Assembly (NCBI GenBank): GCA_003024785.1
Contig: PUQB01000099.1
Location: 124,001-188,000 of the forward strand
Direction: 5' to 3'
DNA: 64,000 bases
Source: Selaginella tamariscina
Lineage: Eukaryota; Streptophyta; Lycopodiopsida; Selaginellales; Selaginellaceae
A program made the position numbers and the translations under genes. The notes below the pieces were generated by a model. It ran no database searches and was not told where the DNA came from. It saw only the letters and a program-made list of their open reading frames with translations. Shown here piece by piece: positions 1 to 11,858 of this stretch (position 1 is the first letter of the stretch; each line of letters opens with the position of its first letter).

Positions 1-1023
<1,023 letters not shown>

Positions 1024-1411
1024 ACTCAGAGATTAAGGAGATATACATATACGGAGCAGGCTTAGAATCCATTCAATCCATTATAGGCATCTCCAGGTTC
1101 ACAAACCTGCAGTTTCTGAGCCTTCACAACAATGAGATTCAGCGGATCGAGGGACTGGAGACGCTCACGTCTCTGACGGAGCTGAACCTCTCCTCGAACA
1201 ACATATCGGTAATTGAAGGTCTGTCGAGTCTCTCCGGCTTGAGGATCCTCAACCTCTCATGCAACCGTATTAAGGAGATTTCTGGGCTTGAAGGTCTCTT
1301 CTCACTGAACAAGCTTATACTTTCACATAATTATATTACTAAGCTGAGTGGAATAACTGCTCTTCACGGCCCAAGGTGAGATAAATATGCGTGTCTGCGT
1401 GTTTATGTTTA

Positions 1412-1447
<36 letters not shown>

Positions 1448-1859
1448 AGAACCATGTGTGTATGTCTTAGTTTGTGTATGCCCCTAAGAAATATCCCACC
1501 ATGAATACGTAGAAACAATGTGCATTTACGATAATACTTTAAGAATACAGTATATTGCTATATTATACAGTTCTACATGTGTATAAATAGTTATATATGT
1601 ATTCATATTGTAAACACGCACGCACACACACCATGATAAATATTTATTATTGTATTTGTAACCTCTATAGATTTTAGTTTTAGAGGTCTTTAATTCTAGT
1701 TTGATTGTGTAATTGATTATAAACATGTGTGTGTGCGTGTGTGTCAAACTGTGTGGTGTGTGTGATATGGTATAATATACATAGTACGATGTCATAAACT
1801 GCAGATTTTAAGTTTATATAGTGATATTTTACTAATAACATATATCATCATCATCATCA

Positions 1860-1900
<41 letters not shown>

Positions 1901-2036
1901 TATATAACAGTTGCACATGTAACATATATGGTTCATGTAGCAACACGTGAGGTGACTAGATGGCAGGAAACTGGATGTATATGAATATATATATAGTACC
2001 TTTATGTATATTAATTATATTCTTGAAACTTTCGTG

Positions 2037-2074
<38 letters not shown>

Positions 2075-3412
2075 ATATCTGAAAGTACTGGATTTTGCAG
2101 ATGTACATTGAAATACCTGGATTTGAAGGACAACTTCGTGAAGTCGCTAGCAGAACTATGGCAGCTTGCTGGATGCATACATCTAGAGGAGCTCTTGTTC
2201 TCACAGGGGAAGTACACAAATCCAGTTTGTCAAGAAAACACATATAAATCAACATTATCGACAGTCCTCCCACAGTTGAAGTACTTAGATGGGGAGCCTC
2301 TTCCTATTCCAGAATTACAACCACTCTCTACTGCAAAACCATGGTATGTATATACGTATGTATACATATATATGTAGTGATATATACATATACACTGTAT
2401 GTGTATAGTTAAGTTGATGAGTAATGTTTAACAGGTTAAACAGGTTGCGTTTAAGGGACCGCCTCGGAAGAGTAAGGTGCAAACACAACCAAAGGATGAG
2501 TACGAGAGTAGACTGGGACATCTTGAGGCTAGATTCTCGGAATTATCCGAGAATATGAAGTCCCATGAAGAGAATAAGATTAAGAGCAAGGCAAGAAGTA
2601 AGAAGGAACAAGACACTCCTTCTCGACTTTTTGATTACACAATGCGAGGATTCTGCAAAAAACAACCGTAAGTATATATTTATTTATATTATCTGTATAT
2701 GTGTGTGCACACATACGTATACACACAGGAACGAAGATACTTTGAAGGATGACCATGAGAGGCTGGGTCTACTTGAGTCGCGTTTTACTGAAGTTTTGGA
2801 GAATATAAAGATTCTTCAGAATATTAAGGTGCTTGATGTTCGTGACGGGATACAACTGAGGAGGACAGCTTAAGCAGTGGATATAAAGTCAGAAGGAAGG
2901 AAGAACAGAAGAAACATAAACGAGGAAGGATTGATGACGAGTTGGTAATGATGTGTGTGTGTGTGCATACGTGCGTGTATATAACATATCGTTCTATATA
3001 TATTCAACTTAATTACTGGGGATTTGTTCGAAAGCAGCTTTCTGAACATGGACGCTCTCCTACAAATACTAGCACATTGGAGCAGATATCTTCGGAGGTA
3101 TTTTAATGTATCTACGTTCTATGATATTGTTTTGTTATACTTGATAATAGAACTAGTAGCATAAGTATCAAATACAGTCCCTGTTAACACACACAACGCA
3201 CACAAACAAACAAACGTCTCATGTTCTGTACGTAGATCGGCCAGCTCCACGTTGAACTTGTCAAGCTTAAAGAGGAACTCCTAAGAAGAAATGAACATAC
3301 TGATAATAAAACAAGCAATCAAGGGTCATCCCCGTCACTTGGACCTGGGAAAGAGAACGTTTTCCTGGATAAAGCTTTAAAGTGGGACAAATACATGTAT
3401 ATTCATCCATGC

Positions 3413-3462
<50 letters not shown>

Positions 3463-4017
3463 GCAACCACACATACATAATTTTATCTGTATATATACCC
3501 ATGTATTTACATAGGAGCACTTATTCCCCATACGTTATGATTTGTGTACATGTATATGTATGTATGTCTTTATGTATGTATATGACTTAATTGATGTGTA
3601 TATAAATACATGGATGCATGCATATACATGTATATCAGGCATATATATCCAGGAGAAAGAGGCTGAGATGCACAAGATGCAAGAATCTGCAGCCTGTACT
3701 CAGGAACTTATTGTTAAGAGTGTACGGGAGCAAGTCAAGGATGAGCTTCTCTCACTTCAAACAGAAACAGAGAAACTAGCCTTCAAAGAAGCAGTTGAGG
3801 TTGCTAATTGCCTTCGTCAGGTTCTCTCTCTCCCTGTGTGTGTGTGTTGTTCTCACGGTCTTTCAGAACGCAGAACGTGCTCTCATGGATATAACAGTGG
3901 AGAAGGAGACTTTACGTCAATCAGTAGCAAACATGGGAAAAACACTTGAAGATGAGCGTGCAAAGTTAAGGATCTGCAATACTGAACTGGTGTGTGTGTG
4001 TGTGTTCTAACGTTGTA

Positions 4018-4053
<36 letters not shown>

Positions 4054-6998
4054 TGTATGTATCTGTATGTATATGTATATGTATATGTATATGTGTGTGT
4101 GTGTGTGTGTATAGAGAGAGAGACATGCATTCTCTCTATGTATAGAGACAGGTATATGCATATACACAGGTACATGTTTAAAAATATCCAAATATATACA
4201 TGTACTGATACGTGTATTTAGGAGTCTTGCAAACGCAAAGAAGTGTTGGCCCATGAAGAGGTCAAAAGACTCTCAACACTACTTGCAAGGGAACGGACAG
4301 AACGGAAAAACGAGATTGAACGCCTCACATCGTAACATATATTTCGTTTAAATCTTAATACTTTTACTGATATAAGTATAATATATATAGAGAGAGAGAG
4401 ACAGACAGACAGAGAGACCGAGAGACAGAGAGAGAGAGAGAGAGAGAGATGCATTTGTTTTGCAGGTCACATGAACAGAAATTAAAGAAGTGCCTTAGAT
4501 AGAGAAACAAAACAGGGTGAGAAGGCAGAGTCGTTACGTGCAAAGCTTCAATCCATAGAGAGGCAGTTACAACAGGCTACTGAAGGTGTGTGTGTACATG
4601 CACAAAGACGCACCTATAAGCATTTGTTAAATTTCAGAGAAAATGAGAAGTTCAGAGTTTCTTGACAAGCTACGAAATGAGTCCTGTCAAGAAAATGCCG
4701 AACTTAAACAAGCTTTGAAGACAGTTGTTCAGAAGGTATAAACTGTATGAATTTATGTTATCGTTTCTAATATAATAGGAGTATATATTTTTCATATATA
4801 GTTTTTATATTAAATATATACAATACTACTTAATTAACTTCACAGGAGCAAGATGCGGAAGCACTTGTTGCAGAACTTACTGCAGTGGTACATTCACAGG
4901 TATTATTTTCTATCAACACATTGCATATTTATATTTATTACATGATTACGTAATTAACTAATGACTAATATAGCCAAAAAAAATTATTTATGAGGTAATA
5001 CACTGAAAGCGAGTCTAAATAGCTGACTTAGCTATAACTCTATATTACAATATAATTAATAGTTCATTTACCACGAGGATATTCATCATCGGTTTATACT
5101 TGCAGAAGTTGAAGTTGCAAGCTGCTCAAGTTGAAATTGGAACATGCAACGAGGTAAATTCCTAAACGTCCACCATCAAAATGTGTGTTTGTGTGCGTGC
5201 GTGCGTGCGTGTTGGTTGTTTTTATTATGTCTTACAACTTACTTTGTAACTAGTAGGAACTACAAATTCTTCGGTTGGAAATGACTACACTAAAGAAACA
5301 AGCAGCAAAAAGCGATGATTTGGTGGAAAGTATGAAACTGCAATTGTCAGGTTCTCTCTCTCTCTCTTATGCCATTTACTCGCAGAGGCTGCAAAGGCAG
5401 CAGAAAGAGAAAGAAAGAAGCTGGATATTAATTTCAACACTCAATTAGAAGCTCTCAAGGATGAGAATGAGAAACTACATGCGGAAGTTGCTACACTAGC
5501 GGAAAAATTACACTCCACTGAAGACGCTCTTCGGGTCTGTCACTCTCTCTCTCTCTCGTGTGTGTGTGTGTGTGTGTTGTGATCCTACTTCTGATTGTGA
5601 AGGTGAAAACGGAGAAACTCCAGGCAAGTGACGATGCTGTTCGGGTATGTTTTCTTAAGAAAGTATATGTATGTGTGTTCCTTGATTGTATGTGAATATG
5701 TACACACGTATGCCTGTTGGACTATTTATACATAGGATTAACATATATGGACACGTACATGTTGGTATATGATACACATAAACACATTTAATATACAGAT
5801 AACTATTGTAGATAAAGACGAAGATGCTGGACAGTCAAAATGATACCATTAGGGAGCTGAAAATGGAACTTTCACGTACCAAAGATGCTCTCAAGGAATC
5901 CAAATCCTCTGTGGAGTTTGTTGAGAACGAATGGAACTCTAGATTCCGTGACGAAGTTGAACAGGTACGTTGTGTGTGTGTGTGTGTGTGTGTCTGTCTG
6001 TCCGCATATTTCAATACATTCTAATATACATAAGGAGTTAATGAATACTGCATAATACGTAAAAGTATTTATGTTATCTCTATGAAGGAAAATTTATGAT
6101 CCAATGATTAGATTTCAGAGCAGATGCGTGTGTGTGACTAAGAGTAATGAGTTATTCATGTCAGGGACGGGCCTTAAGAAAGGAATTAGCAGCACAAGAT
6201 GTTGTTATAAGTGAGCTTGAGGAAGAACTTAAGGCACAAAAAGCTGCTTGTTTAACTGCTGAGCACGATTATGATACACTCAAACAGAAGCTCAAGGAAA
6301 AAGACGAAATGTTACGGTATGTATATGGGTGTATGAACGTATATATGATTTGTATCTATCTGTATATATACATGTATCGTGTATCCGACGTATGTGTGTT
6401 CTTTCAGCTATGTTGAATCAGAAATCAACCACGTGAAGTCCCTTTATGAGAACCGAGAAAAGACTATTGCATCTGAGAGAGATCAAGCAGTGGAAAAGCT
6501 AGAACTAGCTGTTGCTGTGAGTAACACACACACGCATATGTATACATATAATCCTATGTTTGATGCAGGAAAGGAAAAGAGCAGAGGATAGAACATTAGA
6601 AACTGAGAGGCAGATTGAAAAGATGAATGCAATGACTATGGACATTGAGGTGGTCAAATATATCATAATAACTTATATACGTGTTTTATCCACAACACAC
6701 ACACACACACAAGGCATACACGCACACACAGTGGAACTAGTTTATTATGAGTTGGTTTTTTGTTAGATAATTGTGTCTGTGTGTGTACATTAATGGATGT
6801 GTATGTGTATGTGCATATATGAAAGGTGATGTTATATTACAGAAGAAGGAGAAGGAATTTAGTGTAACACTGAAGCAGAAAAATGAAGAACTTGTGCAAT
6901 CTTCACAAATGATATTAAAGCTTGAAAAGGAACTAAAAGAGCTTGAAAGACAAAAGGCACTGTCTTCTGCAAAGGTATGTGTGTGTTGTGCCTATATA

Positions 6999-7093
<95 letters not shown>

Positions 7094-7448
7094 GAGAGAG
7101 AGAGGAGAGAGAGAGATATGCCTGCACTTTTTTGTTTTGATGAATAATATAATGCACTTATATGAAACTCCTTGCGTTTAAATGTTATATAGCTATTTAA
7201 TATATATCAAATGCAATCTTTTCTTTATAAATTTACTAAATTTTCTTAAATAAATAATAAAACGGAGAATGCTTCTGACCACAAATATTAGATTACCTTT
7301 ACAGAGCTATATAGATGAATCATTATGTAAGTAACATTCTCTTATATAGAAAATGATAAAATTGATTTACATTAAATATCTAACAAGTTAATCTACACAG
7401 GTCAATAAGTTGTCTAAGGTTCTGGATGAACTACGAGATGCAAGCTGA
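1024..7448 (+). CDS. LRRCC1: LRRCC1-like leucine-rich-repeat and coiled-coil centrosomal protein, about 23 exons, 5' end missing
   Basis: Known role: LRRCC1 is a centriole/centrosome and ciliary-base protein. The first visible exon (1024-1375) and the next (2101 to about 2343) encode five to six SDS22-like LRRs (LSLHNNEIQRIEGL, LNLSSNNISVIEGL, LNLSCNRIKEISGL), then the cap NPVCQENTYKS and LPQLKYLDGEPL, the same layout as animal LRRCC1. The rest is coiled coil. Exons: ~2434-2667, 2729-2828, ~2878-2944, 3038-3097, 3236-3415, 3653-3820, 3867-3989, 4222-4331, 4466-4585, 4638-4735, 4846-4899, 5106-5153, 5257-5350, 5386-5534, 5603-5644, 5812-5964, 6165-6316, 6408-6516, 6569-6649, 6843-6974, 7401-7448 (TGA). 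Phases join from 3038 onward except at about 4491. The total is about 970 residues, near the animal length. Exons 2-5 have uncertain edges. Confidence 0.8.
1859..1898 (+). repeat. ATC then (CA)20 microsatellite in intron
   Basis: A short ATC run passes into about 20 CA units inside the intron between the two LRR exons. It is one of the few CA-phase runs on the sense strand of this gene; most other intronic runs are TG-phase. Confidence 0.9.
2037..2072 (+). repeat. (TG)n upstream of an LRR exon acceptor
   Basis: About 17 TG units end some 28 bases before the AG acceptor at 2099-2100. The run lies where a polypyrimidine tract would be expected and is half pyrimidine. Confidence 0.85.
3415..3459 (+). 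repeat. (GT)22 microsatellite that itself forms a 5' splice site
   Basis: The exon 3236-3415 keeps phase 0 with the next exon (3653) only if the donor is the first GT of this run. The repeat would therefore supply the splice donor and the whole start of the intron. An alternative donor at 3397 leaves the wrong phase. Confidence 0.65.
4018..4115 (+). repeat. Compound CA / TATG / TG microsatellite in intron
   Basis: The intron that begins GTGTGTGTGT at 3990 contains a CA run (about 4020-4050), a TATG run and another TG run. The CA and TG blocks are complementary and could pair in the transcript. Confidence 0.85.
4486..4502 (+). other. Frame break in an LRRCC1-like coiled-coil exon
   Basis: In exon 4466-4585 the incoming frame reads HEQKLKKCLR then TAG, whereas the outgoing frame reads ALDRETKQGEKAESLRAK and joins the next exon in phase. 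The exon is 120 nt, but its flanking phases require a length that is 2 modulo 3. The sequence therefore carries one base too many or two too few near 4491. Otherwise coding potential continues unbroken for 2.9 kb downstream, which favours a consensus error over a dead gene. Confidence 0.75.
7012..7118 (+). repeat. (TA)n then long (GA)n microsatellite in last intron
   Basis: The last LRRCC1-like intron starts GTATGTGTGTG, then has a TA run and about 40 GA units with a few interruptions. Open frames across it on both strands are repeat translations. Confidence 0.9.
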
Positions 7449-8644
7449 GTAATCTGAGGTAAATTAACTGAGTTACTGAAGCTAGGCTAACATTTATATA
7501 ATATATACAATATATGAACACTAGTGCACTGTTAAAATAATAGTTAACATTATCATTAAGATAATAGTTAACATTACCATCAAAATAATAGTTAACATTA
7601 TATTTTTAATTTAATTAAGATAAGTGTAAATGTTGTTCTAAAAGTAGACAAAATATGAGGCAAAGTAATTTCGCTCAGGTTGTCTTAATAAGTGCGTGTG
7701 TGCGTGTGAATATTATTCCACATTTTATCAGGCCCATTTTATTAATTAGCTCATTAATTTGTAACAAATCATTTTATTAATTGTTTAAGTATCTTGACTC
7801 GATTTATATATGCACATATGCATAAAGGATATACGCAGTGTGTGTGTGTGAGAGAGAGAAAAGTATCAGAAGGATTTATATATGCACATATGCATTACGC
7901 ACATGTGTGTACTGAGGTGTATTTTTCCAGACGACTTATCTGGAACAACAACACCAGCATTTGTGTTTGTGAGCCTTTAGATTGCCTTCGTAATCATGTT
8001 CAGCAGGGATCACGCCAGAAGGTGTGTGTGTTGTGTGTGTGTGTGTAACGTATTAGTATATGATGAATTTAAGAGGGTCTGCTTTAAGGGTACAGTGATT
8101 TTTTATATGTTTTTTGTATAACATATGGATTGATCAGTAGTGCAGCGTGTGTGTGTGTGTGTGTGACTAATAGTATGCTGTTCTGTCAGGAGGAAGAAAA
8201 AGTGAGCTCTAAGGCATTATTATACTACAGAAACTCAATAAAAGCATGTATATATAGATAATTGAAATCTAAATTTGAAATATATACTAGTCTCATTAAA
8301 TTATTAAAAATCATTAGTGTGTGTGTGTGTGTGGTGCGTGCGTGTGCGTGTGTGTGTCACCATAAAAATTTCTATATTTGATTTCTTATTGGGTTTAGGG
8401 TTTAGGATTTAACAGATAAACCCAGGACTTGATTCCATTAGAATATACTACAACTCGGTTATAAATAGATTCAAATGCTCTTTTATTTAATTCAATTTTT
8501 TTATCATAAATTAAATACATTAGCATATATGCTATAAAAAAAAGCCCGTCTTTAAAGAAATTATAATTAATAAAAAATATTAACTAATGTAAATATTAAT
8601 TAATCTATTTCTCTTTGTAAGTTAGTTTTACATTCAGGAATTAC
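7449..8644. other. Gap after the LRRCC1-like stop; two weak exon candidates
   Basis: Mostly AT-rich, with a 20-bp unit (ATAATAGTTAACATTA...) repeated about three times at 7540-7605 and several TG runs. Two stretches could be exons on +. The first, 7930-8021, encodes EPLDCLRNHVQQGSRQK and ends at a GTGTGTG donor. The second, about 8191-8261, follows a TCTGTCAG acceptor and encodes EEEKVSSKALLYYRNS before a stop. They join in phase 0, but I recognise no family and cannot tell whether they extend the upstream gene. Confidence 0.3.
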
Positions 8645-9928
8645 CTCACATTCCTCGATGGCTGCCGGCACAATGTCAACAAACAAGGTTGCTCGGTCCA
8701 TATTCAGTATTGCCGGCCTTAGTACTGAACAACACATGCATGTATATAAGACACGTTCATGAGCCTATATATACACATACATATATATCTGCGTGCGTGC
8801 GTGTGTAATATATGGACATGCATATATTAAACTAAAGGCAAACCTGGCTCTCCAGGCTCCGTGAGAAAACTGCATGAGCACAAGGTTGTAAATTATAATA
8901 CACTATATCACCTTAAGATATAGGGCTCCTATAAATATTTATGTAAAGATTTTTAGAGTTCTCTCGTCTGCAGTACTAGTAACTTAATAGTCTAATAAAA
9001 GAGCCCTAAAAACCACACACATACATACACACATATAGTATGATGTACATATATATTGAATATGTTTATAATTTACCTGCCATATTCATTGAAACGGAAT
9101 GGCAGGGTTTCGATCTCAAGCATTGGATCGTCTGGGCTCGATCTGGCCTTTCATCCCGCCACATATGTATTGCCACCGTGTTAATATGGTGCTCAAGTTC
9201 ATCTGGTCTGAAAATCCCATTTCTTATCCATTCGTTAAGCACCTGCAATTAAAATGAAATTGAAAGAAGCAGAATTTTATATACGCATTGTATAGACGTA
9301 TAAATACATATATATACCTTATAAAAATGCAAGCGATTTTGTCTTTCTTCAACTCCAGCCTCTATAAGCATGCGCAAGGCCAATAGTACAGCAGCTTTGT
9401 ATTCTCCAATCCGTGGAACTTAAAATTGGCATTAATTTATGCATGCATGTGCGTGCGTGCGTGTTCAAGGGAAAGCAATCTCTACCTTGTCAGCTTACCT
9501 CTTAAAATATCTAATTCATTTGTTATAGAATCCACAAGAGAGAAGAGATGAAGTTTGTAATTATAATCTTCCTTTGAAGTTGGCTGCCTTGTAAATCTCA
9601 GTATTGTAGCAATCACCTGGTAGTGCTCAATATTAGCTTAATTATATGTTAGAACATTAGTATTATTGCATGAAATTCAGATCAAGAACAACGAGATCAG
9701 TATAAATGGAGAAAGAACAAGCGCCCTTAGTAATAACTTAATTCTCTCTCTCTCTCTTACACACACACACGCACACGCATGCGAGATCAAACAATTGTGT
9801 ATGTTATATATACGTCACCTCTCGTTCCAGGCCAGAGTTTGCACAAACTATGGCTCGCTGTGTGGCACGAGTTAAATCATCTTCTGCATTTCTTGAAGTC
9901 TTTAAGTCTTCCAGTACCTGTTGAAACT
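8645..9928 (-). CDS. CID-domain protein, HUA2/HULK-like, partial
   Basis: The spliced exons 9819-9928, 9499-9616, 9318-9418, 9077-9242 and 8844-8869 join in phase. The product has an alpha-helical domain: LEDLKTSRNAEDDLTRATQ, then KLHLFSLVDSITNE, IGEYKAAVLLALRMLI, and RLHFYKVLNEWIRNGIFRP. This matches the order and spacing of the RNA polymerase II CTD-interacting domain in plant HUA2/HULK (ENHANCER OF AG-4) proteins, which have KVDLFFLVDSI and a KVLKLWLERK-type helix. A further candidate exon, about 8645-8715, encodes ILNMDRATLFVDIVPA, resembling the post-CID ILEDVDGELEMEDVAP segment, but its phase does not match. HULK proteins act in pre-mRNA processing and flowering genes. The N-terminal PWWP domain expected to the right (above 9930) was not found. 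Other CID proteins remain possible. Confidence 0.5.
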
Positions 9929-10119
9929 CTGCAAGATGATTACGGTTAGGAACATGTACTCTAGAGCTTAACCTTGGCATATTTGTTTTAACAATTCACT
10001 TAGTAAAGATTAGTCTTTAATTTATGTGTATATTAATATATTTATGTAGATTATATGTTAAATCTTAGTCTTCTGTACGAAACGTTGCAACCCTAACGAA
10101 AGCTCGTGACTATTCATCT

Positions 10120-10150
<31 letters not shown>

Positions 10151-11640
10151 TATAGCATTCAGTGACTTTTTCCCCTTCATGGAATGGAAATGCTATGGAT
10201 TCGTATATTAAAATATGTTAATTTTGTGTTTGAATGATGGCGGGACGAAGGCTGAGCCGTTGGATTGCCTTCATAATCAAGGGCTCACGATTTTCGCAGG
10301 ATTTTTGGAGTATGAATGAGAATGGAGGGTCTACATATGACACCAAATCAGAAATTAATATACATACATGCAGAGACACGTACATACGCTATATATACAC
10401 CTCATGTACACATTTGAATGCATATGCTTGTATTAATTGGGTTGTTGTACAAGAGGACTCAAAAAACGATACAAACTTGTTTACTGAATCTGGAAGTTAA
10501 ATTTTCTACATTACGGGTGTGCGCGTTGCGTGTATGCTGTGCGTATGTGTGTGCGTGTGGGTATGAAAACACATGACTTTTGATATGTGTGTTTAGTATA
10601 TCTACGCTTACATGTGCCTAAAAATTCATTAACTATCATTCACTATTATAGCCAAGTAATTAGAAACAGTGATATATGCCGTAGTAAAAAAAATATTACG
10701 GATTAGTAATTAAACTAGATTAATAATAATAAATTAATAATAATTAAATTAATAATTAAACATTTCTGTAGTATTTTTCGACTATGGATTTAATCACTTA
10801 TTAGAAAGCAACCATAAGAAAAACATATGATAAACATAAACTATAAACTAAATACTTAATCATAAACTCGTGGTTAAGAAGCATTTGTCGGCAGTTTTTT
10901 TATTAAGACGTAATCCTTTAAAATAAATAAGTCCAGATAAAGACAACGTATACATTTAAATTCTTAATTAAGAATTAATCCAAATAATGTATTTAGTTAA
11001 ACAAAACTTAGGTTAAAAATGCCTACATTATCTTGATTGTATTTAAGTACATATTTAACAGAACATGCCTAGATTTCGACTTAGATTATTTCACCCTTTT
11101 AACATCTACACGATGACACGATAAACCCGTGTATCTTTCGTACATATACACAGTACTATTTTGACACCTTACTCTTCACACACACTGTGTTGTGTGTATG
11201 TGTGGGGGGATATACATATATGGTTAGAGCCACCCACCAGATAAGATCCAGTTTTATGTAGAACATACGTGTGTGTGCGCGTGTTTGTGTGTGTACGTGT
11301 ACTTGTGTACTGTCCTGGAGTACATATACAGATGTCAAGCTACACATTTGAACACACTACACACATGGCTTCAGTTGCATTGGCATTAATTGGTCGGATA
11401 TATATATATATATATATATACATTAAATATGTATGTAAAATGATATATAATATAAACACTGATATTTATCATTATATATATATATAAATTGTGAGATACA
11501 GCTAAACAAGCTCAGTTATGTGCACATGGCAAAAATGTAGGACCAGTTAATTAGTAGTCGTATAACCTGTCCAGAGAGACATCGGATATCTCTCCTTGTA
11601 ATATTCCAATACACATTGTCTGTTCAAAGACACAGTGGAC
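9929..11640. other. AT-rich intergenic stretch
   Basis: No gene is supported. The sequence is AT-rich with TG/TA microsatellites (10520-10560, 11170-11210, 11400-11425). One short open stretch on + at about 10235-10310 ends KAEPLDCLHNQG..., resembling the EPLDCLRNH segment at about 7970. The two 25-base segments share about 22 bases, which may be chance. Confidence 0.6.
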
Positions 11641-11659
11641 ACGCGTCCATGCATCGGGT

Positions 11660-11685
11660 ACGTCAGCCCTACTGGCTGACGTGGC
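11660..11685 (+). promoter_or_regulatory. Inverted repeat with ABRE-like core upstream of aquaporin
   Basis: A perfect 9-bp inverted repeat, ACGTCAGCC / GGCTGACGT with a 5-base loop, occupies 11660-11682. Its right arm runs into ACGTGGC (11679-11685), which matches the ABA-responsive-element core ACGTGKC bound by bZIP factors. It lies about 180 bases before the aquaporin ATG. A water-channel gene under ABA or drought control would fit, but function is inferred from the motif only. Confidence 0.45.
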
Positions 11686-11753
11686 GGGACCCAGCTGGCT
11701 GTGCGGTGGCAAGTGGGCCCCACCATTTTGGCTAAACCCCGATCGAGTTTTCT

Positions 11754-11761
11754 CTTTATAA
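11754..11761 (+). promoter_or_regulatory. TATA-like box of the aquaporin gene
   Basis: TTTATAA lies about 100 bases before the ATG, in a local GC-richer tract that contrasts with the surrounding AT-rich DNA. Distance and context suit a plant core promoter. Confidence 0.4.
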
Positions 11762-11858
11762 CTTGAACAAACTCGGGGAGTTTTTTGGTATATACAGAGG
11801 CCGCTTCTGTTGCTGCTCTCAATACTGCTCTCTGTTGTTCTCTCGTGGTGGTCACAGT

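Noticed and set aside
6933..7157. Minus-strand open frame rich in SL and YI
   Set aside because: It is the complement of the GA/TA microsatellite in the last LRRCC1-like intron.
7960..10285. Similar 25-base segments (EPLDCL) at about 7967 and 10251 as a duplicated exon
   Set aside because: Only about 22 of 25 bases match with no extension on either side, which could occur by chance in a window of this size.
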